From a virus, in the IMG/VR virus record IMGVR_UViG_3300026455_000020, positions 1-44,855 of that record: a stretch of 44,855 nt of DNA, one strand, 5' to 3'. Positions 33,952 to 43,300 of the stretch are shown in pieces (within the stretch, counting starts at the first letter, position 1; every line of letters starts with the position of its first letter). The notes beneath the pieces were generated by a model. It saw only the letters and a list, made by a program, of their open reading frames with translations, was not told the DNA's origin and did no database searches. The position numbers were made by a program, and so were the translations under genes.

Positions 33952-34778
33952 TCTTCTGCGGCCGGTGTATTCTCTCGTTTCATTGCGTTATCGTATTCTT
34001 GATTAATCATACGGGTGTAACTTGGGTTCATACCATTTTCTTGCAAGATATCGTCTCGGATGTTTTGCATTTTCTTTTCGATATTAATGACACGGACAAA
34101 CGAATTCGTGACTGCCGCGGTAAAATATGCGAAAGGGTTATCACTTTTGCTTTCATCAAATTGTAATCCTATTTGTGTAAGTTGAAGGATTGCTTGACCC
34201 TTCATTTCGTCATTGTAAGTATAACCTCTAACGTTACCTCTGGTAGCATATCGTTCGCAGAGTTTGATATACATACGGGCTAGTGTGTCTGTAATTTGAC
34301 CATGATCTTTACTGAACTTGCCCTTAATCATTCCGCCCTTCCAGTGGCTTTTACCTACACATATTAGTTCGTCATTGTCGTCAAATTTCCAGTGCTGGAA
34401 CGCTGGAAAATTTACTTTCTCTCTATGATCCGCCTGACTTTTTGGTGTACGTTTACGCCCAGGTTCTAGCGGAATGTGATCGTAAGTCATAATTCTAAAA
34501 ACTAAATCAGTTTTTTCAATTTTCTTATAATCTACTTCAAACTCGGCTACTTTAACTTTGGGGTTTACGGCTTTAGCCGCTTCAAATGCTTGTTGTTGCT
34601 GTCGTTTAGCCTTAACTCTTTTGGCTTCTGCGATGGTTCTAATGTTAATTTTTTCTAAACTTGGTAGTATTAAGTCGTATTGATGGTACTCTGGCTTAAC
34701 AAAACTACAGTAAGAGTTCTTACTTTTGTGTATCTCGGATAACAAATCTTTGTTATTCAGGTAGTTAACTTTTTTCAT
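33948..34778 (-). CDS. 55: Late-transcription sigma factor gp55
   Basis: 276 residues. The C-terminal half contains the T4-like gp55 core: LARMYIKLCERYATRGN-x-RGYTYNDEM, then QIGLQFDESKSDNPFAYFTAAVTNSF (given in part), and RNIRDD-like KMQNIRDDILQENGMNPSYTRM. These correspond to sigma region 2. The N-terminal half (VNYLNNKDLLSEIHKSKNSY) adds about 90 residues that T4 gp55 (185) lacks but which I recall in aquatic relatives. gp55 directs host RNA polymerase to the TATAAATA late promoters seen here. A TTGACT-N17-TATAAT promoter and AGGAG ribosome site precede the ATG. Confidence 0.9.
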   Translation of the reverse strand: MKKVNYLNNKDLLSEIHKSKNSYCSFVKPEYHQYDLILPSLEKINIRTIAEAKRVKAKRQQQQAFEAAKAVNPKVKVAEFEVDYKKIEKTDLVFRIMTYDHIPLEPGRKRTPKSQADHREKVNFPAFQHWKFDDNDELICVGKSHWKGGMIKGKFSKDHGQITDTLARMYIKLCERYATRGNVRGYTYNDEMKGQAILQLTQIGLQFDESKSDNPFAYFTAAVTNSFVRVINIEKKMQNIRDDILQENGMNPSYTRMINQEYDNAMKRENTPAAED

Positions 34779-34802
34779 TATAATTATGACTCCTCACTAT
34801 AA

Positions 34803-34831
34803 ATTATAAACTATGCACTTAATAAAGTCAA
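34803..34831 (-). promoter_or_regulatory. Predicted sigma70 promoter for gp55
   Basis: On the minus strand TTGACT (five of six) and TATAAT (perfect) are 17 bases apart. The -35 box shares its bases with the late promoter of the opposite strand at 34830-34837. Confidence 0.75.
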
Positions 34832-34837
34832 TAAATA
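34830..34837 (+). promoter_or_regulatory. Predicted late promoter of the baseplate operon (AATAAATA)
   Basis: AATAAATA, seven of eight to the T4 consensus, 23 bases before the ATG at 34860. AAGGA at 34845 is the ribosome site. Confidence 0.65.
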
Positions 34838-34859
34838 TGTTTAACAAGGATAACCAAAA

Positions 34860-35747
34860 ATGCCATTAGACTTAAACAATTTTGTTAGCGGTGCTAGATC
34901 TATTGCTGGCTCTGTAGCCGGTACATTGGGTACTATCGGGAATACGGTAAACACATTAAAAACGGAAGGGTTTGGCGCGGCATTACGTAGCGTTAATTTA
35001 CTCCCGGGCGGAGAAACAGGCGCAAAAAGTAATCCAGCATCTGCAATTTTTAGTTCATCTGCAAGTAGAGATTGGAGAGTGCGTTTAAGCCTCCCAACTA
35101 ACCCAGCATATAAATCTAGTTCTATTATGCGTCCGTTGATAGAAACCAATGGTATGGTGTTTCCTTTTACGCCCTCAATACAGATGCAACATACGGCAAA
35201 CTACCAGCCAATGACACCTGTACACAATAATTATCCTTTCTTGTCTTATGAAAACAGCAAAGTTGATGCAATGACAATTACAGGACAGTTTTTCTGCGAA
35301 GATGCTGTGGAAGCCGCATACTGGATTGCCGCAGTACATTATCTAAAATCAGTAACAAAGATGGCATTCGGTTCTGACACAAATGCAGGAGCACCTCCTC
35401 CAGTATTAAAACTTAACGGATACGGAGATTATGTATTCAAAGATGTGCCTGTGGTAGTTACAAACTTTTCAATAGAATTACCTAATGATTGTGATTATAT
35501 TTCTACAGGACTATCTGCCGGCGCACCTAGTGCAGGTGTAGTATCAAAGGCAGCATCTTTAGTTGGAATTAACATTCCAGGATCCAGCGTAGGACAAGGT
35601 GTCGCGTGGGCACCAGTTAAAAGTACAATTACAGTTACAGTACAGCCATTGTACAGTAGAGAACAAGTTAGAAACTTTAGCCTTGATAAGTTTATCAAAG
35701 GAGACTATGTACTTGGTTCAGGTAACAATAAATCAGGATTCATTTAA
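34860..35747 (+). CDS. Baseplate/tail-tube junction protein (gp48/gp54-like)
   Basis: 295 residues. After a Gly/Ala/Thr-rich N-terminal segment of about 55 residues, the body has strands like those of gp48-type proteins at the top of the baseplate: FTPSIQMQHTANYQPMTPVHNN, then ENSKVDAMTITGQFFCEDAVEAAYWIAAVHYLKSVTKMAFG (both in part), PPPVLKLNGYGDYVFKDVPVVVTNFS and ITVTVQPLYSREQVRNFSLDKF. I recall such proteins as gp48-like in aquatic T4-like phages, but gp54 has the same fold. It is the first gene of the baseplate operon and overlaps gp53 as TAATG. Confidence 0.7.
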   Translation: MPLDLNNFVSGARSIAGSVAGTLGTIGNTVNTLKTEGFGAALRSVNLLPGGETGAKSNPASAIFSSSASRDWRVRLSLPTNPAYKSSSIMRPLIETNGMVFPFTPSIQMQHTANYQPMTPVHNNYPFLSYENSKVDAMTITGQFFCEDAVEAAYWIAAVHYLKSVTKMAFGSDTNAGAPPPVLKLNGYGDYVFKDVPVVVTNFSIELPNDCDYISTGLSAGAPSAGVVSKAASLVGINIPGSSVGQGVAWAPVKSTITVTVQPLYSREQVRNFSLDKFIKGDYVLGSGNNKSGFI

Positions 35748-36046
35748 TGGTAACGTATAACAATAAAAGCCCGTGGTTTAAAACACAAGAACTTCCAGGA
35801 TTTCTTGCACCTATCAATGTGCGCCCAGTTAGTGCAGAGCCAGACGATTGGGTTTATACAATTGAACCGCAGTACAATCACAGACCTGATTTATTAGCAT
35901 ATGACTTGTATGGCTCTACTAAATTATGGTGGGTGTTCATGCAACGTAATATGGACACTATAAAAGATCCAATTTTTGATTTTAGATCTGGAGTAAAAAT
36001 TTACATTCCTAAAAAATCTAGTTTATTCGATGTGTTAGGATTATAA
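35747..36046 (+). CDS. 53: Baseplate wedge protein gp53
   Basis: 99 residues. The family core is visible at about 35-90: VYTIEPQYNHRPDLLAYDLYG (in part), LWWVFMQRN, DPIFDFRSG, KIYIPKKS. In the T4 baseplate gp53 clamps the wedges together around the hub. This is a short version: T4 gp53 is 196 residues. Translation is coupled to the upstream gene by a TAATG overlap; the next ATG follows within two bases of its stop. Confidence 0.85.
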   Translation: MVTYNNKSPWFKTQELPGFLAPINVRPVSAEPDDWVYTIEPQYNHRPDLLAYDLYGSTKLWWVFMQRNMDTIKDPIFDFRSGVKIYIPKKSSLFDVLGL

Positions 36047-36047
36047 T

Positions 36048-38483
36048 ATGCCTTTAACAGACAGTATCGGTATTAAACGAAATGTACTGGAAAAATTTTC
36101 TTCCTATAACAGCATTTTTACAATTAGTGCTTTAACTAGTGAACAAATAAATTTTCCAGAATCATCTACAAGTTATAAAAATAATCAACTAGGACAGATT
36201 ATTTTACGTAGCGGTGCAGGCAGACCCGACAACAGAGTTATGACTGCATATACTTCAGCGGCAAACCCAACAGGAAAATACGACTTTTATATTGACAACA
36301 TTGAAATAGGTAGTTTAATAACCTACGATAAAAGAACTAAAGGAACAAACTCTACAAATATAAGTTTTGAAATATTTGAACCTTATAGTTTAGGAATGTT
36401 TTTACAGACATTACAATTAGCCGCCGCCGCACAATCGGATCAAGGTATGATGGTTAACTATACAGAAATGCCTTTTTTGTTAACCATAGAATTTATTGGC
36501 TATGACAGCGCAGGAAATATTATTCCTGTAGACGACGTTTTAAATCGACACATTCCTTTTACTTGGGGACAGATAGAAATGGATATTTCTGCCTCTGGTT
36601 GTCGATATAAATGCACAGCCATTCCTTACAACGAATCTGCACTGTCAGACGAAGTAAACACATTAAAATCAGATATAAAAATCAGCGGCACAACAGTTCA
36701 GGAAATATTACAGTCGGGTACTAATAGTCTGCAAAGATGGGCCAATGAGCGTACAAAAGAAATGGCCAAACAAGGAAGTGAAACAGGCAAAGAAGAATAT
36801 GTTCCAGACGAAATTGTTATAATCTTTCCTAAAGACGGCGCACAGATATCATCTACAGAAATTCAAGATGATGCTGGACAATCAGCAACAGTTAATCCAT
36901 CGTCGGAATCAAAAGATAAAAAAGTTCAAGAAAAATTAACATTAAACAAAAGTAGTAACTCTGTGGGCGGCACAGCAGGATCTGTAAAAATGCTCGTGCA
37001 GAATTCAGAATCTTTAAACGATATAGGTAAATCAAAAATGGGATTTGACCTAGACACTGGCGGAGACAGTCAATTAAAACCTAAAGATCAAATACAAAAA
37101 GACCCAGACAAGCCTAACTCTAGAAAAGACAACGTCTACGATCCTAAGGATAAAGTTTTTAAATTTGGCCAAGGCACAACAATAGTTAATGCTATTACAG
37201 AAGTATTGTTGATGAGCGAATTTTGTAAAACAAACACAACGGCGCCTTCAGACAAAATGGGATTTAAAAAATGGTTTAGAATTGAAACACAGGTATTCAA
37301 TTTAAAGCCACAGCCTGGAAACAATAACAGGGCAAAGATTCCTAAACTTTATGTTTTTAAAATTGTTGAATATCTTGTACACGAGCACAGATTTAAACCT
37401 CCAGGCGCACAGCCACAGGGTTACGATGAATTAAAAAAGAATGCAGTTAAAGAATACAATTACATTTACACTGGCAAAAACGTAGATATTCTTACTTTTA
37501 ATATTCAATTAAAAGCAGGATTGTTTACAACGGCTTATGCAGATAAAAACGCACTATCCGGCGCGGTGTACCCGCAAATTAATGGCCAAGGCGTAGGTTC
37601 CGCAGGACAACCGACCAACGACGAAGCAAACAAAAATGCTGTTGAAAAAGGTGCTCCAGTTGTTCCTGTAGGCGAAACATTTAGAAGATATAAAAATGCT
37701 GGTGGCGGTCCAAACGATGACTATCGTAGTTTAGTTGCTAAAAACTTTTACGAAGCATTACTAAACAGTCAAGCAGATTTAATGACAGCAGACATAGAAA
37801 TACTAGGAGACCCTTACTATATTGCCGATAGTGGTATGGGAAATTTCAGTGACATTCCTGCAAACTTTAATGAAACATCCAGTGGCGCAATGAATTATCA
37901 AAGTGGCGAAGTCGATGTTATCGTTAATTTTAGAACACCATCGGATTATAATTCTATCACCGGAAACATGGACTTTATGTCTGGTGTTCAAAATGCAGGA
38001 TTTAGTGGGTTGTATAATGTTCAAGAAGTTACAAACGTCTTTAAAGGCGGAAAATTTACACAAACATTAAAAGCAATACGCAGACCAATACAAGAACCAG
38101 TTAAAGAAGCACCGGCTGAAACTAAACAAGATGTTAAAAAACAAGAAGTTCCTGTAGCAGAACAAGCAACAAACAAACCTGAACCTCCAAAACAACAAAC
38201 GTTTGCACAGGCATTTGCATCTGCAAGAAAGAGTGCAGGAAATAGCGGCGGCAGATTTACTTGGACAGATCCTAAGACAGGTAATACTGGAGTTTATCAT
38301 ACTGGATATAAAGGTGAAAATGTATTACCGCCTAACACAGACGAAGGTAAATCATTAACACAACGTCCAGGAGAAACTGCTAAGAAGTCAATCGATTCTG
38401 TTTCTAAAGGATCGAGAGAAAGTCAAGTTGAATACACTAATACAGGAATACCAATTCCAGGAAGACCAAGAGGCGGCGCATAA
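36048..38483 (+). CDS. Large baseplate hub-region protein (possible gp27 counterpart)
   Basis: 811 residues. It has an N-terminal virion-like domain (FYIDNIEIGSLITYDKR, ISFEIFEPYSLGMFLQTL) to about residue 215, a Lys/Ser/Asp-rich linker at 235-370, a second folded region from about 370 to 670 (SGYNITG-like PSDYNSITGNMDFMSG, then FKGGKFTQTLKAIRRP) and a Pro/Gln/Lys-rich tail containing FAQAFASARKS and GGRFTWTD. The strand FKGGKFTQTLKAIRR resembles the end of phage hub domains. Immediate neighbour of the gp5 spike, with a TAATG overlap, so a hub role like that of gp27 is inferred. No direct match to gp27 is claimed. Confidence 0.6.
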   Translation: MPLTDSIGIKRNVLEKFSSYNSIFTISALTSEQINFPESSTSYKNNQLGQIILRSGAGRPDNRVMTAYTSAANPTGKYDFYIDNIEIGSLITYDKRTKGTNSTNISFEIFEPYSLGMFLQTLQLAAAAQSDQGMMVNYTEMPFLLTIEFIGYDSAGNIIPVDDVLNRHIPFTWGQIEMDISASGCRYKCTAIPYNESALSDEVNTLKSDIKISGTTVQEILQSGTNSLQRWANERTKEMAKQGSETGKEEYVPDEIVIIFPKDGAQISSTEIQDDAGQSATVNPSSESKDKKVQEKLTLNKSSNSVGGTAGSVKMLVQNSESLNDIGKSKMGFDLDTGGDSQLKPKDQIQKDPDKPNSRKDNVYDPKDKVFKFGQGTTIVNAITEVLLMSEFCKTNTTAPSDKMGFKKWFRIETQVFNLKPQPGNNNRAKIPKLYVFKIVEYLVHEHRFKPPGAQPQGYDELKKNAVKEYNYIYTGKNVDILTFNIQLKAGLFTTAYADKNALSGAVYPQINGQGVGSAGQPTNDEANKNAVEKGAPVVPVGETFRRYKNAGGGPNDDYRSLVAKNFYEALLNSQADLMTADIEILGDPYYIADSGMGNFSDIPANFNETSSGAMNYQSGEVDVIVNFRTPSDYNSITGNMDFMSGVQNAGFSGLYNVQEVTNVFKGGKFTQTLKAIRRPIQEPVKEAPAETKQDVKKQEVPVAEQATNKPEPPKQQTFAQAFASARKSAGNSGGRFTWTDPKTGNTGVYHTGYKGENVLPPNTDEGKSLTQRPGETAKKSIDSVSKGSRESQVEYTNTGIPIPGRPRGGA

Positions 38484-39877
38484 TGTCTAATGAAAATAAT
38501 AGAAGTAATGAAGTAAGCGGTGGAAGAGTTGATCCAGGCCCTCACTTGGCAAGAGTAGTTAGAAATGAAGATAACAAATATATGGGCACACTCCATGTAC
38601 AGTTATTGCGTGATGTTGGTAATATACCAAACAGTGAAGGTAGCACATATCCTGTACAGTATCTAAGTCCATTTTATGGTGTTACTAGTTTAGAGCATGT
38701 GGGAAAAAATAATACCTATGACGACACACAAAAAAGTTACGGTATGTGGATGGTGCCGCCAACTGAAGGAGGAATAGTTGTTGTTATTTTTATTGAAGGC
38801 GATACTAGCAAAGGTTTCTGGCTAGGCTGTGTTCAGGATGAATACATGAATTTTATGATTCCTGGAATTGCCGCAACGGAATTGAATACAAAAATTCCTC
38901 CAGCAAAAGAACCTGTAGCAGAATACAATAAAAAACTTAATACAGGAAATCAACCTGATGCTACACAAATTAAAAAACCTGTACATCCGTTTACAGGAGT
39001 ATTAAGCACACAAGGTTTACTAACAGATGAAATTAGAGGCATAACAACTAGCTCTGCTCGCAGAGAAAGCCCAAGTAATGTATTTGGTATTAGTACCCCA
39101 GGGCCTGTAGATAGATTATCTGGACAGGCACGCGGTACAGTTGGAACAAAAGAAAATCCTGTTAAAGGAGCCTTTGTTAGTCGTTTAGGCGGCACAACTT
39201 TAGTAATGGATGACGGCGATGAAAATTATCTACGAACAGGACATGCTTCAGAAACTGCTTCTAATTATGTGTCTGTAGATGACAAAGGCGGCAGCAAAGA
39301 TATACCTCACAATGAATTATTTCGTATTAGGACAAGAACTGGACATCAGATTCTTTTACACAATAGTGAAGATTTAATTTACATAGGTAATGCTCGAGGT
39401 ACTACTTGGATCGAATTGACTAGCAACGGAAAGATAGATATTTTTGCCGAAGACAGCATTAGTATCCATACTAAAAACGACCTAAATATTACAGCAGACA
39501 GAGATATTAATATGAAAGCCGGTAGAAATATAAATTTAATTGCCGGAGAAAAAATGCACACGGAAACGGGTGCAGACTGGTTAGTGTCTGTAGGTGCAGA
39601 CAGCAAATTAACAGTTAGCGGACAGAGCAATATCAGTGCCGGCGGCAACCATGTTGAAACAGCCAGCCAAATTCATATGAACGGCCCTGCGGCATCGACC
39701 TGCGGATCGGCTAGTGCGCCCAAGCGAATTCCACAGCACGAACCGTGGTCAGGACATGAAAATTTAAATCCAGCAGGCCATACTCCTGCTAAAACAGACT
39801 CTAGTTCTAGTGCAAGTGTAACAGATGGAACACAGTCTAAAATCGTTGATACCTTCAAAAAGATATCAAAAAAATAA
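38483..39877 (+). CDS. 5: Baseplate spike protein gp5, lysozyme-less
   Basis: 464 residues. The N-terminal part has an OB-like fold (ARVVRNEDNKYMGTLHVQLL, then WMVPPTEGGIVVVIFIEGD and FWLGCVQDEY) at about 23-115. The C-terminal part is a beta-helix needle (IDIFAEDSISIHTKNDLNIT, INMKAGRNINLIAGEK) at about 300-390, as in gp5 and VgrG. Between them lie about 160 residues without the lysozyme motif of T4 gp5. The end (RIPQHEPW-x-GHENLNP, then a Ser/Thr-rich tail) is unlike T4. It makes the central membrane-piercing spike. It is coupled to the upstream gene by TAATG. Confidence 0.88.
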   Translation: MSNENNRSNEVSGGRVDPGPHLARVVRNEDNKYMGTLHVQLLRDVGNIPNSEGSTYPVQYLSPFYGVTSLEHVGKNNTYDDTQKSYGMWMVPPTEGGIVVVIFIEGDTSKGFWLGCVQDEYMNFMIPGIAATELNTKIPPAKEPVAEYNKKLNTGNQPDATQIKKPVHPFTGVLSTQGLLTDEIRGITTSSARRESPSNVFGISTPGPVDRLSGQARGTVGTKENPVKGAFVSRLGGTTLVMDDGDENYLRTGHASETASNYVSVDDKGGSKDIPHNELFRIRTRTGHQILLHNSEDLIYIGNARGTTWIELTSNGKIDIFAEDSISIHTKNDLNITADRDINMKAGRNINLIAGEKMHTETGADWLVSVGADSKLTVSGQSNISAGGNHVETASQIHMNGPAASTCGSASAPKRIPQHEPWSGHENLNPAGHTPAKTDSSSSASVTDGTQSKIVDTFKKISKK

Positions 39878-39894
39878 GAAATAAATATTAAACT

Positions 39895-40338
39895 ATGGCA
39901 ACTTATAACTCAGTCTCAGGTAGAAGTGTAATCCCTCAAAACGGAATACCAGATGCCGTTCCAACGGGCCGAGCGTACCGCGGACTAAGCACAATTAGCA
40001 ACCCAACAGGTAGTTTTACACTATATGATTTAAGTCTAATCAAGCAGGATATTGTGAATCATCTACATATTAGACAGGGTGAAAAATTAGAAAATCCTGA
40101 GTTTGGTTGTATTATTTGGGACCTTTTATTCGATCCTTTAACAGAAGAATTAAAAGATATTATTGCAGAAAACGTTACACAGATAATGAACTACGACCCT
40201 AGAGTTAAAGTAGATAGCCTTATAGTAAGCCAATATGAAAGCGGCATTCAAGTAGAATGTAACTTAACTTATTTGCCTTATAATATTTCTGAACAACTAC
40301 GCTTCAGATTTGACGAAGAAAATAACATCCTCAGTTAA
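39895..40338 (+). CDS. 25: Baseplate wedge protein gp25
   Basis: 147 residues. The gp25/LysM-associated wedge pattern appears as LIKQDIVNHLHIRQGEKLENPEFGCIIWDLLFDP (in part) at about 50-83 and LTYLPYNISEQLRFRF near the end. The usual EPR motif of the family reads DPR here (YDPRVKVD, about residue 101). It joins the wedge to the sheath-initiating end of the baseplate. 147 residues is close to the T4 length (132), with an N-terminal extension of about 40. No clear ribosome site precedes the ATG. Confidence 0.88.
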   Translation: MATYNSVSGRSVIPQNGIPDAVPTGRAYRGLSTISNPTGSFTLYDLSLIKQDIVNHLHIRQGEKLENPEFGCIIWDLLFDPLTEELKDIIAENVTQIMNYDPRVKVDSLIVSQYESGIQVECNLTYLPYNISEQLRFRFDEENNILS

Positions 40339-40361
40339 TAATCTACCCACTTTTTAGACTT

Positions 40362-40369
40362 GATAAATA
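40362..40369 (+). promoter_or_regulatory. Predicted late promoter of gp6 (GATAAATA)
   Basis: GATAAATA, ending 19 bases before the ATG at 40388, with GAGGG as the ribosome site between. Confidence 0.6.
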
Positions 40370-40387
40370 TAATATCGAGGGCTGATT

Positions 40388-43300
40388 ATGGCAAGTGTAG
40401 ATAGACAAAATAAACTAATAGCGGCAGAAGACTGGAAACGAGTATACCAGAGCTTTAAAAACGCAGACTTTAAATCGTACGACTTTGACAACCTTCGTCG
40501 TACTATGATCACGTATCTACGTGAAAATTATCCAGAAGATTTTAACGATTATATTGAGTCAAGTGAATACTTGGCCCTTATTGACCTTATTGCTTTCTTG
40601 GGACAAAACCTAGCATTTAGATTTGATTTAAACGCTCGTGATAACTTCCTTGAACTAGCAGAACGTCGTGAAAGTGTGCTACGTCTAGCACGTTTACTAT
40701 CCTACAACCCTAAGCGCAATCAGCCAGCCAACGGACTTTTAAAGTTCACTTCTATATCTACAACAGAATCTGTTATTGACAGCAACGGCAGAGATTTATC
40801 CAATCAGACTATTGTATGGAATGACAGTGCTAACAGCAATTGGTACGAGCAGTTTATTAAAGTAATCAATGCTTCGTTGCCAGAAACCAGCCAATTTGGA
40901 AAACCAACAGACAGCGCAACAATTAGTGGTGTTCCTTGCGAACAATATCGATTCAACGCATCAAATACTGAAGTGCCTATCTACGGATTTAGCAAAAATA
41001 TTGATGGTAGAAATATTGATTTCGAAGTAGTATCTACATCATTTTCTGGAGCAAACTTTATCTATGAAGAACCTCCGTTTCCAACAAACAGTCTAGCATT
41101 CTTATACAGAGATGATGGCGGCGGTCCTCCTAGTAGTAACACAGGTTTCTTTGTACATTTCCGTCAAGGTACATTACAAGAAAGTACATTTACAATTGAA
41201 CGACCAAGCACTAGTGAAACATTAGACATTGACAGTCCTAACGTAAACAACACAGACGTGTGGTTATACGGACTTGACAGTATTGGTTTTGAATCCACAC
41301 TATGGACTAAAGTTGATTCTGTTGAAGGCAACAACATCATTTACAATAGTCTTTCTAAGAATATTAGAGATGTTTACTCTGTGCTTACACGTTCATTGGA
41401 TCGTATTAGATTAATCTTTTCTGATGGAACTTTTGGAAATTTACCACAAGGTAATTTTAAAGTTTATTACAGAACAAGTAATGGACAGTCTTATTCTATT
41501 AATCCAGCAGATATTAAAAACGTTACCATTGATATTCCTTACATCAGTCGCTCAGGAAAGAAGGAAGTTGTAACCGTTGCATTAGGATTAAAATATACAG
41601 TTACTAATGCGACTATTGCAGAAACATCTGACGAAATTAAAAACAATGCTCCTGCAACTTATTATACACAGAGTCGAATGATCACCGGTGAAGATTATAA
41701 TATTCTTCCACTAAGTGTTAATCAAGAAGTTGTTAAAATTAAATCTGTTAACAGAGTTAGCAGTGGTATTAGCCGTTATTTTGACCTAAAAGATTCTACA
41801 GGAAAATACAGCACGACTAATTTGTTTGGTACAGATGGAGTTATCTATAAAGAACCGATAGTAGATATTTTTACCTTTAGCGTAAGCACACGTTCTGATA
41901 TCGAAAATGTAGTATTAAATCAAATAGAGCCTATACTTGCTCTTAGAAAAACTATTGATTTTTATCTTGACAGATATCCAACAGTTACACTAGCACCTAA
42001 TTATAGTGCATTTTATCAAAAGACTAATGCAGTTAATTTGTCTACAGGTTATGTAGGCGACATTGAAAATGCAGCCACAAAGAAGTTAGGATCTTTTACC
42101 AGTTCTAATTTGAGATACTTAATTCCAGGTGCCCTTGCAAAATTTATTCCACCGACAGGAAAAGTATTTGATGCAGATAATAATATTATAGATGCAACAG
42201 CGGCAGATGAAAATTCAAAAACATACATTTGGAGCAAAGTAATTAATGTTATTTCTGATGGTACTGCTTCAAATACAGGACAATTAACTGACGGAACCGG
42301 ACCGGTTATCCTTAACGATGTTATTGCTACCGGATCATACATAGATTCTATATTACCTAAATTTGTAACAGGTTTAGAATCTAGCGTAATTACCAGAATG
42401 GTTGATTTAATATTTGCTAATAAAGAATTTGGTTTACGTTACGATGCTAATCTTACTACATGGAAAATTGTTACAGACACCAACGTCGATAAGAAAAACG
42501 ATTTTAGTTTAGGTAAAGCAGGAGATGTAAGTAACCAACAATTAGACGCCAGTTGGATTATTTTATTTGAAACTAACGGTGAAACTTATACTGTTACAAG
42601 TCGCGGCACTCGCTACGTTTTTGAAAGCGAAAAAGAAATTAGATTTTTCTTTGATAGTTCAGACAAAGTATACGACACTAGTACAGGAAAAATTGTTAGA
42701 GACAAAATTTCTGTATTAGGAATCAACCCAGAACCAGATGCCACAACACCGATTAATCAAGATGTTAATTGGGAAATTGTTGACGAATATAAAGGATCTG
42801 ACGGCTACATCGATAGTAAAAAGATTTCAATTAGTTTTTACGATCAGGACGAAGACGGTGTAGTTGACAACCCAGAAATTTTTGATGTTATTGTTGCACC
42901 AGATGTTAACCCAGAACAAAAATTTATTTTTCAAAAGAGCAGAGTTAGTATCGATGGTATAACAGATTACTATTATATTAAGAATGAAAATAATCTAATT
43001 AAAATTTTTACGACACAGGGTGTAGTAGACAGCAATCTGTTAGACAACCAACAATTAATCTATATTATGGATGAAAACGTTGTTAAAGTTTTCTATAAAG
43101 AAAGTGTAAGTTTTGTAATCACTACAGAGTACAGAGCATTTGTGGGCAGAGACATGTTAAAATTCCAATACGTACACGCCGCAGATGAAAGTGCAAGAAT
43201 AGATCCGGCAGCAACAAATATTATTGATGTATTCATGTTAACAAAAAACTATGACACGCAATATCGCTTGTGGCTAAACGGTGACATAACAACCAAGCCA

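Noticed and set aside
39880-39887. AATAAATA just before gp25
   Set aside because: It ends only 8 bases from the ATG, which would give an almost leaderless RNA. The other short-leader sites have 19-23 bases, so a chance match in AT-rich sequence is more likely.
3333-42342. Many open frames of 60-135 codons opposite or inside the large structural genes
   Set aside because: They lie antisense or out of frame to strongly supported genes, lack ribosome sites, and have low-complexity translations typical of shadows of Thr/Ser/Val-rich coding sequence.
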